Positions 31,399 through 40,314 of a DNA stretch of 55,098 nucleotides are shown piece by piece; within the stretch, counting starts at the first letter, position 1, and every line of letters begins with the position of its first letter. The notes below the pieces were generated by a model. The model made no database searches, was not told the DNA's origin, and saw only the letters and a program-made list of their open reading frames with translations. A program made the translations under genes and the position numbers. The stretch comes from Deltaproteobacteria bacterium (GTDB lineage: Bacteria > Desulfobacterota > Syntrophia > Syntrophales > JACQWR01): positions 1-55,098 of the forward strand of contig JAPLJV010000029.1 in the NCBI GenBank assembly GCA_026388415.1, in the 5' to 3' direction.

Positions 31399-31947
31399 TT
31401 AAATACCAGCGCCTTTCATTGCCGCCTCTACACCTTTGCTGAATTCCGTGGGAACGGTTGTTATTCTGGCCGCGAGGTCCTTGTCCAGAAGCATGAGGCC
31501 CTGGGCATCGGCGCCGATAAGCTTTAATTGGGCGAGAATTTCCTGATCATTGCTTTCTTCTTCCACCTGTTCGGTGACGTACCATTGCAGGAAAATCTGC
31601 GTGGCATGGTCCTTCTCGGCTATCGCCTGATCCATCCAGTCATTGATGGATTTGGTGATGTACTGCTCATGCTCCAGGGTTTTCTGGAACATCTCGAGGG
31701 GCGATGCAAAGGTTGCCGGGGGCTGGGATATCGTCTTTAAAGCTACGCTGCCGCCGCGGTGATTAATGAATTCGTAGAACCGCATGGCATGCAGCATCTC
31801 TTCATGATACTGAACCATAAACCAGTTGGCGAAGCCCTTGAGGCCCTCATGGGTGGCGTATGCCGACATGGACATGTAAAGATAGGCCGAGTACATTTCA
31901 CGATTTATTTGCTCATTCAAACTGTCTTCCATGGTCTTGCTTAGCAT
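31399..31947 (-). CDS. ferritin (non-haem)
   Basis: The 182-residue protein is a ferritin-like four-helix bundle: the ferroxidase ligands lie in NEQINREMYSAYLYMSM, in QYHEEMLHAMRFYEF and in VTEQVEEESNDQ. It stores iron as ferric mineral and limits Fenton chemistry. The ATG at 31947 is set by GGAAAGGA upstream; 16 earlier in-frame codons (Pro/Gly-rich) are not conserved. Rubrerythrin is encoded directly upstream, so the two form an oxidative-stress unit. Confidence 0.92.
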   Translation of the reverse strand: MLSKTMEDSLNEQINREMYSAYLYMSMSAYATHEGLKGFANWFMVQYHEEMLHAMRFYEFINHRGGSVALKTISQPPATFASPLEMFQKTLEHEQYITKSINDWMDQAIAEKDHATQIFLQWYVTEQVEEESNDQEILAQLKLIGADAQGLMLLDKDLAARITTVPTEFSKGVEAAMKGAGI

Positions 31948-32016
31948 TGTCTTTTTCCTTTCCGGCATCGCGGGAGGCGGCCCTGACAGAGGCATCCTCC
32001 CGGAAATCAGCCACGA

Positions 32017-32589
32017 TTAATAGTTTTCCGCCAGCTCTTCAAAATGTGCCTGGGGGTGTTTGCAGGCCGGACATTGCTCCGGTGCAGCTTTCCCTTCCAC
32101 AACATAACCGCAATTGCGGCAGTGCCACTTTACGGACGCATCTTTTTTGAAGACTTTGCCACCCTGCACATTCTTCAGAAGCGCCGCATACCGGGCCTCA
32201 TGATATTTTTCCACCTTCGCCACCTGCGTAAAAGTGTTATACGCCTGGGTAAAACCTTCCTCCTTGGCTATCTTTGCAAAACCCTTGTAAAGTGTTGACC
32301 ATTCAAACTTTTCCCCGTCGGCGGCCGCCCGCAAATTGGCCGCCGTGTTCCCGATAACACCGGCCGGATAGGAAGCAAGAATTTCTACTTCTCCGCCTTC
32401 CAGCAAACTAAAGAAAAGCTTCGCGTGTTCTTTCTCATTGTCGGCTGTTTCCTGAAAGACAGCGGCAATCTGCTCATAACCCTCTTTCCTGGCTGCGCCG
32501 GCAGCATAGGTGTAACGATTTCTGGCCTGTGATTCACCGGCAAAAGCGGCCAAAAGATTTTTCTCCGTCTTGCTTCCCTTGAATTTCAT
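32017..32589 (-). CDS. rbr: rubrerythrin
   Basis: At 190 residues it combines a ferritin-like di-iron domain (FAGESQARNRYTYAA, ETADNEKEHAKLFF, KVEKYHEARY) with a C-terminal rubredoxin-type domain (WHCRNCGYV ... EQCPACKHP). It reduces hydrogen peroxide with electrons from rubredoxin in anaerobes. A strong promoter lies at 32724-32752 and a GAAAGGAG ribosome binding site before the ATG. The ferritin gene follows on the same strand. Confidence 0.96.
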   Translation of the reverse strand: MKFKGSKTEKNLLAAFAGESQARNRYTYAAGAARKEGYEQIAAVFQETADNEKEHAKLFFSLLEGGEVEILASYPAGVIGNTAANLRAAADGEKFEWSTLYKGFAKIAKEEGFTQAYNTFTQVAKVEKYHEARYAALLKNVQGGKVFKKDASVKWHCRNCGYVVEGKAAPEQCPACKHPQAHFEELAENY

Positions 32590-32723
32590 TTTTTCTCTCC
32601 TTTCGTTGTCTGGGGGTAAATCTCATTTTTGGTCGTTCATCTGGCTCCCTCTAATTTGATAAATGGCGCCGGTTGGAAAGCGATATGGGTGGTATCTGCT
32701 AAGAGACTCATTAACTTTGTTGG

Positions 32724-32752
32724 AGATTACCGGATACCCGTTGAGATGTCAA
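32724..32752 (-). promoter_or_regulatory. promoter of the rubrerythrin-ferritin unit
   Basis: On the minus strand TTGACA and TAATCT are separated by 17 bases. The -10 box lies about 135 bases before the rubrerythrin start, leaving a long leader that could carry control elements. Confidence 0.7.
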
Positions 32753-32776
32753 ATTGAATATCGGGGCCAGCAGAGC

Positions 32777-34600
32777 TTATGCGTACTTTCCTTCCCGGTA
32801 GGTGGCCATGCGGACATTGGCGTCCAGATCCTTCTTGCGCAGGCGGAGGCTGCCCGGGGTTACCTCGACGAGTTCGTCCTCGGCGATGAATTCTATGTAC
32901 TGGTCCAGGGACAGGACCCGGTGTGGACGGAGAATCACCGTGGCATCGGAGGTGGAAGCCCGCATATTAGTTAGTTTTTTCTCCTTGACGATATTGACGT
33001 TCAGATCAGTGGAGCGGTTACGTTCTCCGACGACCATGCCGCCGTAAACTTCCGTTCCGGGCGCCACCATGAGCTCCCCGCGGTCCGCCATCGCATGGCT
33101 GGCATAGGCGGTAACCTTGCCGTTCCGATCCGCCACCAAGGCGCCTGTGACCCGCTGCGGAATCGGGCCGAACCATGGCTCGTAGCCCTCGAACAGTGTA
33201 TTCATCACCCCGGCGCCTTTCGTGTCCGTCAGGAAGTGGCTCCGAAAGCCGATGAGGCCGCGCGCCGGGATGATAAAGTCCATATTGATCCGGCCGCTTC
33301 CCTTGTTGATCAGGTTAGCCATCCGCCCTTTGCGCACGGCGAGTTTTTCTGTGAGAATCCCCACGTACGCCTCCGGTATATCCAGAAAGAGACGTTCCAC
33401 CGGCTCCATGACCTTGTCGCCCTCTTCCTTCGTGATCACCCGGGGCCGGGAGACCAGGAATTCATAGCCCTCCCGGCGCATCGTTTCGATAAGGATCGCC
33501 ATCTGCAGCTCCCCGCGTCCGCAGACCTCAAAGGCATCGGCCCGGTCGGTCGGTTTCACCCGGAGGGCCACGTTCCGCAGGATTTCCCGCTCCAGCCGTT
33601 CCCGAATATGGCGGGAGGTGAGGTACTTGCCTTCCCGGCCGGCAAAGGGGCCGTTGTTGACGTAGAAGATCATCGAGACCGTCGGTTCGTCAACCTTGAT
33701 CCGCGGCAGGGGCTGGGGATCAAGAAGGTCGGAGATCGTATCACCAATGTTCAGGTTGCTCAGCCCGGCAAAGGCGACGATATCTCCCGCCTCGACCTTC
33801 TCCACAGCAACCTTCTTGAGCCCTACAAAGGTGTAGAGGGCCGAAAACCTCACCCCCGTTGTGACGGTCTTTTCGCCGCAGAGGCTGTAAGATTTGTTCA
33901 TTTCCAGGATGCCGTTCATCAGGCGGCCGATGGCGATCTGACCCACATAGGAATCGTAATCGAGGTTCGTGACGAGAAACTGCGGCAGGGCGTCGTCGGC
34001 GCCTTCCGCGCCAGGAATCTCCGTAAGAATGGTGTCGAAGAGCGGCCGCAGATCAGTGGAATCATCGCCCTGCGTCCGGTGGGCCACACCCAGCTTGGCA
34101 TTCGTGTAGAGGATGGGGAATTCGATCTGCTGCTCAGTGGCGTCGAGATCAATGAAGAGATCGTAAACCTCGTTGATCACCTCCTCGATCCGGGCATCGC
34201 CGCGGTCAATCTTGTTAATGACGAGGATGACGGGCATCTTCCTGGCCAGAGCCTTTTTGAGGACGAAACGCGTCTGCGGCAGGGGGCCTTCGCTGGCATC
34301 AACGAGCAGGATCGCTCCGTCCACCATATTCAGGCTGCGTTCCACTTCCCCGCCAAAATCGGCGTGGCCCGGCGTGTCTACGATATTGATTTTAATATCT
34401 CCGTAGCGGATGGCCGTATTCTTGGCCATGATCGTAATGCCGCGCTCTTTTTCCAGATCCATCGAATCCATGACGCGGTCCTCTATCACCTGATGGTCGT
34501 TGAAGGTACCGGTCTGTCTAAGCATGCCGTCCACGAGCGTTGTCTTGCCGTGGTCAACGTGTGAAATAATGGCGATATTCCTGATCTTTTCCTTACGCAT
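32777..34600 (-). CDS. typA: ribosome-associated translational GTPase BipA/TypA
   Basis: The 607-residue protein starts with an EF-type GTPase domain ([33 protein letters not shown]), then EF-Tu domain II-like and EF-G-like domains, and the BipA-specific C-terminal part ([14 protein letters not shown]..., [22 protein letters not shown]). BipA binds the 70S ribosome and supports growth under stress and 50S assembly. It lies alone on the minus strand with a G+C-rich hairpin at 34634-34672 in its leader. Confidence 0.97.
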   Translation of the reverse strand: MRKEKIRNIAIISHVDHGKTTLVDGMLRQTGTFNDHQVIEDRVMDSMDLEKERGITIMAKNTAIRYGDIKINIVDTPGHADFGGEVERSLNMVDGAILLVDASEGPLPQTRFVLKKALARKMPVILVINKIDRGDARIEEVINEVYDLFIDLDATEQQIEFPILYTNAKLGVAHRTQGDDSTDLRPLFDTILTEIPGAEGADDALPQFLVTNLDYDSYVGQIAIGRLMNGILEMNKSYSLCGEKTVTTGVRFSALYTFVGLKKVAVEKVEAGDIVAFAGLSNLNIGDTISDLLDPQPLPRIKVDEPTVSMIFYVNNGPFAGREGKYLTSRHIRERLEREILRNVALRVKPTDRADAFEVCGRGELQMAILIETMRREGYEFLVSRPRVITKEEGDKVMEPVERLFLDIPEAYVGILTEKLAVRKGRMANLINKGSGRINMDFIIPARGLIGFRSHFLTDTKGAGVMNTLFEGYEPWFGPIPQRVTGALVADRNGKVTAYASHAMADRGELMVAPGTEVYGGMVVGERNRSTDLNVNIVKEKKLTNMRASTSDATVILRPHRVLSLDQYIEFIAEDELVEVTPGSLRLRKKDLDANVRMATYREGKYA

Positions 34601-35284
34601 GTGCTTTCTGCCTGCCTTTCAAATAAAATCCCCTCCCCCCTATAGTTAGTAAAGGGCGGAGGGGGGATCGTCATTACCAGTTCCGTTTATCGGGGTGAGG
34701 TTGAATATTATGACCATCTGAGTCGTTTGTCCTTATCACAAATATCAGTCGCGGTCAACCAACGTTTACGACCGATTTCTTATCCGGATTTTCCCGGCTC
34801 CTTCGTGTCCGTCAATAATCTCTCTATTTTTTGGATGTTACTGAGTTTTACTGAACCAGGACAACCCCGGTAATGCGGACAAATTCAGATTTTTTGCAGG
34901 AAGTTGTCCTTGCCCCCGATCCTCCCCCAAGAATGCCACCTTCTCCCTCAAAACGTCAACCTTGAAGAAAATGCTTGCTTCAATCGGAAATAGTGGATAT
35001 TGCTTTCTCCATGCTCATTATGATACCGCGGCAGGCAGTGTGAGGTGCCGGGGCCATCGGATATATGGACGAAATATTTGATTGTTTCATGATGGGTGGC
35101 ATGTGATAAAATCACATATAAAATTATTGTCGGGCGGCCATTCAAAAAAAGCAGGTGAATTCCTATTAACACCCATGTTCGGTGCAGGCACAACGAAACA
35201 TGAAAATCCCCCCTTAACCCCCCTTTGATAAAGGGGGGGATGGGGGGATTTTCATATAAAAAATCACAGAAAAGGAGGTGGCGT
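34601..35284. other. intergenic region between typA and mscL
   Basis: It contains a G/C-tract hairpin (ccctccccccta...ggcggagggggga, 34634-34672) next to typA, about 500 bases without a recognisable gene, and the palindromic repeat at 35200-35255. A 182-codon minus-strand frame crossing it is created by the repeat and is not coding. Confidence 0.5.
35200..35255. repeat. palindromic repeat with C/G tracts upstream of mscL
   Basis: ATGAAAATCCCCCC pairs with GGGGGGATTTTCAT and encloses a second CCCCCCttt/aaaGGGGGG pair. A related sequence with the same GATTTTCATAT end lies near 53215. Such elements are scattered repeats in many environmental genomes. Confidence 0.75.
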
Positions 35285-35722
35285 ATGATTAAGGAATTTA
35301 AAGAGTTTGTCATGAAGGGAAATGTGCTTGACATGGCAGTGGGCATCATCATTGGTGCAGCCTTTGGTAAGGTGGTCACATCGTTTGTTAGTGATGTACT
35401 TATGCCCCCCATTGGCCTCCTGCTCGGTAAGGTAGATTTTAGCAATCTTTTCATCAACATGTCTGGTAAAACGTTCGAGTCACTGGCAGAAGCCAAAAAG
35501 GCAGGTGCGGCAACCTTGAACTACGGTCTTTTTCTTAACACGACGATTGATTTCCTGATAGTTGGCTTTGCCGTGTTTCTCATGGTCAAGCAGGTAAACC
35601 GCCTGCAGCGTCAGCCGCCGCCTCCTGCCCCCAACACACGCGAGTGTCCCTTCTGCTTGACCACTATCGCTCTCAAGGCCACCCGCTGCCCACACTGCAC
35701 GTCAGAACTTCTTCCCCGGTAA
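35285..35722 (+). CDS. mscL: large-conductance mechanosensitive channel MscL with zinc-ribbon tail
   Basis: The first 110 residues are MscL: the N-terminal amphipathic helix [22 protein letters not shown]1 with [12 protein letters not shown] and TM2 ([13 protein letters not shown]). The C terminus differs from E. coli MscL: a Pro-rich stretch (RQPPPPAP) leads to a CPFC...CPHC zinc-ribbon. The channel opens under membrane tension to release solutes. The tail could bind metal or a partner in the cytoplasm. The ATG at 35285 follows AAAGGAGGTG. Confidence 0.93.
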   Translation: MIKEFKEFVMKGNVLDMAVGIIIGAAFGKVVTSFVSDVLMPPIGLLLGKVDFSNLFINMSGKTFESLAEAKKAGAATLNYGLFLNTTIDFLIVGFAVFLMVKQVNRLQRQPPPPAPNTRECPFCLTTIALKATRCPHCTSELLPR

Positions 35723-35809
35723 GTCTGCCTGCGGTGGAATGAGTGCGGTGCCTTAACGTTCGCCTCGGTGATTTTCTGATTCTTTGCCAATCGGCGAGAC
35801 GATCAGGCA

Positions 35810-37078
35810 TCAGATGGTTGCTTCCGACTTGAATTTTGCGATTTGCTCGGCTGAATACCCCAGAATATCTCGATAGATGACTTCATTGGCCGACCCGTGG
35901 GGAAGACCGGGGAAGCGTATTTTTCCGGGACGGCCCAGCATGCGGAAGGTGACATCGGGCATTTTGAGCATGATACCGGTGGCGGGATCTTCCATCTCAA
36001 TGATGGTCTTTCTTTCCCGGTAATGCTCGTCTTTGGCAATGTCTTCCATATTCGGAATCGGGCCGGCCGTAATGCCCTCGCGACGGCAGATTGTCAGAGC
36101 TTCTTCATTGGTCATGGTCAGATACCACTGCTGGATAATGGTATTGAGTTGGAGGCGATTTTCAGGTTTGATCCGGTCCACATTCGTCTTGAAACGCGGG
36201 TCGCTGATCAGCTCCGCCCGCCCCATCGCCTTGGCCAGCGTTTCCCAGGGTTTTTGGGCGGAACAGGACATGGCAATCCATTTGCCTTCTTTGGTCTGGT
36301 AATTGTTTCTCGGCGCAGCGGCCCTCAGCTCATTGCCGATCGGCCCGGGAATCGCACCGGTCAGGGTATAACTCAGGAACTCGGGGCCCAGGTAGCCGAA
36401 CAGGGATTCATACAGGGACACATCAATGACCTGCCCACCCCGCTCGCCTCTTTTGGCCGCGATAAGCGCCAGCGAAACGGCAAATGCCAGGTGGACGCCC
36501 GTCGTAAAGTCCGCCAGCGCCATCGGAGGGCTGGTGGGACTGCCGCCCGGGTAGCCGTTCAGATACGAAAATCCGCTGAAGGCCTCGGCCAGCGTGCCGA
36601 AACCGGGCTGGGTGGCATGCGGTCCCGTCATGCCGTAACCGGAAACCTTGCCAATAACGAGGCCGGGGTTTTCCTGCAGGAGCATTTCATGGCCGAGGCC
36701 CAGCCGATCCATGACCCCCACGCGCATGTTCTCGATGAGGACATCGGATTTGCGAACCAGCTCCCGGAACAGCTTTTTCCCGTCGGCACTTTTCAGGTTG
36801 ATGGTTACGGGGAACTTATTGCGGCCGATAACCGAATAGTACGGCTCGATCCCGCTTGCTTCAATAAAGCCCCAAGTACGCAAGGCATCCGGGTCGTCGG
36901 GGTTCTCAATCTTGATGACCTCAGCACCCGCATCACCCAGGAGCGCCGCCGTATAGGGCGCAGCGATTACCGTCGAAAAATCGAGAACCCTTTTCCCTTC
37001 CAGCGGCAACCCTTCATACTGGCAAGGTTTTCTCTGCCCCTCGATAAATTTGATCAGTTCATCTTTTGATCTGACCAC
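35810..37078 (-). CDS. CaiB/BaiF family CoA-transferase
   Basis: The 422-residue protein is a class III CoA-transferase: VLDFSTVIAAPYTAALLGDAGAEVIKIE at the start, the catalytic Asp in ALADFTTG and the R-G-x-G-Q-V-I-D-V-S-L-Y-E block. These enzymes move CoA between carboxylic acids through an aspartyl-CoA thioester. It starts with GTG at 37078 (AAAGGAAA upstream). The TRAP transporter genes stand upstream on the same strand, so it probably activates the imported carboxylate. The substrate is unknown. Confidence 0.92.
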   Translation of the reverse strand: MVRSKDELIKFIEGQRKPCQYEGLPLEGKRVLDFSTVIAAPYTAALLGDAGAEVIKIENPDDPDALRTWGFIEASGIEPYYSVIGRNKFPVTINLKSADGKKLFRELVRKSDVLIENMRVGVMDRLGLGHEMLLQENPGLVIGKVSGYGMTGPHATQPGFGTLAEAFSGFSYLNGYPGGSPTSPPMALADFTTGVHLAFAVSLALIAAKRGERGGQVIDVSLYESLFGYLGPEFLSYTLTGAIPGPIGNELRAAAPRNNYQTKEGKWIAMSCSAQKPWETLAKAMGRAELISDPRFKTNVDRIKPENRLQLNTIIQQWYLTMTNEEALTICRREGITAGPIPNMEDIAKDEHYRERKTIIEMEDPATGIMLKMPDVTFRMLGRPGKIRFPGLPHGSANEVIYRDILGYSAEQIAKFKSEATI

Positions 37079-37101
37079 GGTATTTTCCTTTGCTTTGGGC
37101 T

Positions 37102-37311
37102 CTAACCGGCCTTGGGGGCCTTCTTGACCTTGAAGTCTTTTGTCAAGATCTGCCCTTCCGAGAAGAGAAACACAACACCGATCAGACAGACAATGCTGCC
37201 GGCAAACGCACAGATAATCTGGACGAATGTCGGTGGCTCAAAAATACTGATCAGGCATAACGCCGCAACTGCAACAACTATGGTAACCAGCCCACCCAGT
37301 TTTTCCAACAT
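37102..37311 (-). CDS. small two-helix membrane protein
   Basis: The 69-residue product has two hydrophobic helices (about 7-27 and 32-53) and a Lys-rich C terminus (KDFKVKKAPKAG). The ATG at 37311 has GAGGGG upstream; the longer in-frame extension is not needed. It lies between the TRAP genes and the CoA-transferase and may be an accessory subunit. No family recognised. Confidence 0.6.
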   Translation of the reverse strand: MLEKLGGLVTIVVAVAALCLISIFEPPTFVQIICAFAGSIVCLIGVVFLFSEGQILTKDFKVKKAPKAG

Positions 37312-37345
37312 AGTTAACCCCTCATTACGACTAACTTTAAGTTGA

Positions 37346-37516
37346 CTAATTGTTGTCCGGTACTTGCCCGGAGCGCACAATGACGTAGAGCATGAGACAG
37401 CCCACGGCAACCACGAGACCAAAAATAATAATTACATGAACGGGCAGCACGGTTACCAACGCCCACAGAATGAAATTACCGGCAACAGCGCCGACCACCG
37501 TCAAAAAATGTCGCAT
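37346..37516 (-). CDS. small two-helix membrane protein
   Basis: This 56-residue product (MRHFLTVVGAVAGNFILWAL...) has two membrane helices and a short polar tail. GGAGG lies 7 bases before the ATG at 37516. It precedes the other small membrane protein by about 35 bases; the two look like a pair within the TRAP-CoA-transferase operon. Confidence 0.58.
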   Translation of the reverse strand: MRHFLTVVGAVAGNFILWALVTVLPVHVIIIFGLVVAVGCLMLYVIVRSGQVPDNN

Positions 37517-37613
37517 CTTTTTTCCTCCAGACACAGGCTACAATCGCAGGGGCGACGCATACGTCGCCCTTACATTCACCTCACTACGAAATCCCGACAT
37601 GAAGCCGGCATCA

Positions 37614-39611
37614 TCATTTGTACACCAGAGACGGCACCCACAGACCGATCTGCGGGAAAAGGTAGAGCAATAATATGGCTAAACACTGGATTACCATGAA
37701 CGGCAGCATCCCGATGAAGATCTGGTTCAGCGTCACGTGCGGCGGCGCCACTCCCTTCAGGTAAAATGCAGCCATTGCCACCGGCGGCGAGAGGAAGGCC
37801 GTCTGGAGGTTCAGGGCCACAAGCAAACCGAAAAAAAGCGGATCAATGTTGAAGTGCGCCAAAAGCGGGATGAAGATCGGCATGAAGATGACGATGATCT
37901 CGGTCCACTCCAGCGGCCATCCCAGGAGAAAGATGATCACCTGCGCCAGCAGCATGAACTGGGTCGGCGTCATTTCCATGGATTTCACCCAGTTGTTGAT
38001 GATCTCCTGCCCGCCTAAGAGCGCGAAGGCCGCCGCGAAGATGCTCGAACCGATGAAGAGCCAGCAGACCATGGCCGAGGTCTTCGCGGTGAGGTAAACC
38101 GACTCCTTAACGACGGTGAAATTGAGCTGCTTGTAGGCCGCCGCCAGAACGAAACCGCCGAAGGATCCCATCGCCGCCGCTTCGGTCGGGGTGGCGAGCC
38201 CCACGACGATCGTTCCGAGGACCCCGAGAATGATCAGGGCCAGCGGGAAGAACGATCCGAGAAGCATCTTGAAGATCTCGAGCCGGGCAAAGGTGAAGAT
38301 CACATAGAAGATCACCGTCCCGGCCCCGATAATGCCGAAAGTAATCCAGAACACCAATGGCGGGGGATTGCGAGGCGGGGCAACCTGTACCGCCGGCTGC
38401 GCCGCCGGTGCCGCAGGTTTTACCTCAACAGCTGGTTTCGGAGTCTCCGCCGGGACAACAGCCTGTACTGCCTGGTTGGACTCTACCGGTGGTTCCTGCA
38501 GTCCGCCCTCCGTTGGGGGTTCTTGCAGGCCGCCTTCGGCCGGAGGTTCCTGTAGGCTACTGGCTTGCGGCTGCTGGAGGTTGCCCGTATCGGCAGACTG
38601 TTCCATAGCTGATAGCGTCTCCCCTCCCATCTCCTGGAGACCTGCTGTATCAACCAGCGAAGGAGCCGTCGTCCAAAGGTAGACTACCAGAATGATCAAC
38701 ACTGCGGCGAGCGCCGGAAGGATCGCGATAATCATATGATTAATAAGCGTCTTCATCGGAACGTCGGCGTTGCGCTTCCCCTTGATTGCACTGATAAGCC
38801 CCACCAGAACGTTGTTGCTCTTCGTCGTGCAGATCACCTCTGCGAACTTGGGCAGGAACACGCACGCGTCCTCCTCGGAGAGAGGCGGGGCGATGCTTGG
38901 TTTGAGCTTGGCGGAGATAATGATGTAGCCGAGATAGAGACCCGTCAGCATGAAGCCGGGCAAAAACGCCCCGGCGTAAAGCTGGACGACCGATACACCT
39001 GCAGTCGCGCCGTAGAGGATCAAAAGAACCGACGGTGGGATCAGGATGCCGAGGGTTCCGCCGGCTGTTACGACGCCGGCCGAGAGACGCACGCTGTATC
39101 CGGCCTTGAGCATGGCCGGAAAGGCGAGGAGGCCCATCAGCGTCACGCAGGCCCCGATGATTCCCGTGGCGGTGGCGAAGATCGCGCAGGTGATGACCGT
39201 CGCTACGGCGAGCGATCCCGGTATCCGGGAGGTAGCCAGGTGAAGGCTCTTGAAGAGCCGGCCGATCAGGTTGGCCCGTTCGACGAGGTACCCCATGAAG
39301 ACGAACAACGGAATAGAGATAAGAACGTCGTTGTTCATGACGGCGTAGGCCCGCTGCGCCACCAGATCGTACGTGTGTCCCATTGCTGTGCTCGGATTTT
39401 CGCTGTAATAGGCGAAAAAAGCAAACATTGATCCCATTCCCATGAGGGTGAAGGCGGTGGGAAAGCCGAGCATGATGGCAATTACGATCATCGCCAGCAT
39501 CAGGAGGCCGAGGTGGCCGTTGGTCCACTGGGCGAACGGCGGCATGAACCAGAGCACCCCGACCAGCACCAGGGCCATGATAGCTATTCCAAACCAAGCT
39601 TCCTTTTTCAT
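37614..39611 (-). CDS. TRAP transporter large permease (DctM type) with long internal linker
   Basis: The protein has the DctM layout of about 12 or more membrane segments, but at 665 residues it is about 200 longer than usual. A hydrophilic, Pro-rich linker at about 317-418 splits it and carries three copies of LQEPPxEGG/S (353-376) followed by an Ala/Pro/Val-rich run. Conserved DctM parts flank it (PLFVFMGYLVERAN, PPSVLLILYG; GLATPTEAAAMG, PPVAMAAFYLKGV). It imports a carboxylate with Na+ together with DctQ and DctP. The ATG at 39611 overlaps the dctQ stop; 42 upstream in-frame codons are shadows. Confidence 0.88.
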   Translation of the reverse strand: MKKEAWFGIAIMALVLVGVLWFMPPFAQWTNGHLGLLMLAMIVIAIMLGFPTAFTLMGMGSMFAFFAYYSENPSTAMGHTYDLVAQRAYAVMNNDVLISIPLFVFMGYLVERANLIGRLFKSLHLATSRIPGSLAVATVITCAIFATATGIIGACVTLMGLLAFPAMLKAGYSVRLSAGVVTAGGTLGILIPPSVLLILYGATAGVSVVQLYAGAFLPGFMLTGLYLGYIIISAKLKPSIAPPLSEEDACVFLPKFAEVICTTKSNNVLVGLISAIKGKRNADVPMKTLINHMIIAILPALAAVLIILVVYLWTTAPSLVDTAGLQEMGGETLSAMEQSADTGNLQQPQASSLQEPPAEGGLQEPPTEGGLQEPPVESNQAVQAVVPAETPKPAVEVKPAAPAAQPAVQVAPPRNPPPLVFWITFGIIGAGTVIFYVIFTFARLEIFKMLLGSFFPLALIILGVLGTIVVGLATPTEAAAMGSFGGFVLAAAYKQLNFTVVKESVYLTAKTSAMVCWLFIGSSIFAAAFALLGGQEIINNWVKSMEMTPTQFMLLAQVIIFLLGWPLEWTEIIVIFMPIFIPLLAHFNIDPLFFGLLVALNLQTAFLSPPVAMAAFYLKGVAPPHVTLNQIFIGMLPFMVIQCLAILLLYLFPQIGLWVPSLVYK

Positions 39612-40234
39612 TTGCCGCCCCCTTTCTCGTGCGTCACGTACGCATCGAGCTTCGCGATATCCTCGTCGGTGACATGCACCGTTGCCTTCAGTTTCTCCAC
39701 GTCCACCTCCTCCACGTCGTGGATGCGCGAGGGCCACTGGCCGGCCTTAAGGCACAAGACACAGCGGACCATCTCGACGATCCCCTGCACGAGGATAAAT
39801 GCCCCGGCAACGGGGATGATCGTCTTGAAGTGGTAGAGCGGGGGACCGTCGGCGGTGATGCCCGAATGCTCGAAGATCGCCCAGGACTCGCCGGCATAGG
39901 TGTAGCCGGCCCAGCAGAGCGCCGTTATCCCCGGCAGGAAGAAGAGGATGTAGAGCGTCAGGTCGAGGGCGGCCTGCACACGCGGTGGGAAGAAACCGTA
40001 GAGGACGTCGCCGCGGACCATGCCGTTTTTCGAGAGGGTGTAGGCGCCCGCCATCATGAACAGGGTCCCGTACATCTGGAGCATCATATCGAAGGCCCAG
40101 GCATGGGGGGCGTCCATAGCGTAGCGGACGAACACCTCGTAGGTGATCAGAAAGGTGAGCGATACGATCAGCCAGGAGAACGTCTGGCCCGCAAACGTGC
40201 TGATTTTGTCAATGGTGATCAGTATTTTCTGCAT
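39608..40234 (-). CDS. TRAP transporter small permease (DctQ type)
   Basis: The 208-residue protein has four membrane helices with the DctQ features FLITYEVFVRY and GMVRGDVLYG. It ends in a charged cytoplasmic tail (VEEVDVEKLKATVHVTDEDIAKLD) longer than usual. It joins DctM in the membrane and overlaps its gene by 4 bases. Confidence 0.88.
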   Translation of the reverse strand: MQKILITIDKISTFAGQTFSWLIVSLTFLITYEVFVRYAMDAPHAWAFDMMLQMYGTLFMMAGAYTLSKNGMVRGDVLYGFFPPRVQAALDLTLYILFFLPGITALCWAGYTYAGESWAIFEHSGITADGPPLYHFKTIIPVAGAFILVQGIVEMVRCVLCLKAGQWPSRIHDVEEVDVEKLKATVHVTDEDIAKLDAYVTHEKGGGK

Positions 40235-40314
40235 AGTGAATCCTGTCCTGAAAAAGGGCCATCCGGGCGCTGTCTGCGCCGGGATGGCCGGTCACTGATG
40301 TCGTAAACCCGTTA

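Noticed and set aside
24000-31400. CRISPR array
   Set aside because: The repeated elements are imperfect inverted repeats of differing sequence at gene ends, not identical direct repeats with regular spacers. No cas genes are present.
33095-34564. 489-codon plus-strand frame opposite typA
   Set aside because: It is exactly antisense to a well-conserved typA and its product is His/Arg-rich with no domain; it arises from the G+C-rich codon pattern.
34948-35496. 182-codon minus-strand frame upstream of mscL
   Set aside because: It contains the translation of the palindromic repeat ([11 protein letters not shown]) and runs into the mscL coding region on the other strand.
35897-37069. 390-codon plus-strand frame opposite the CoA-transferase
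   Set aside because: It is antisense to a convincing CaiB/BaiF gene and has no recognisable domain or ribosome binding site.
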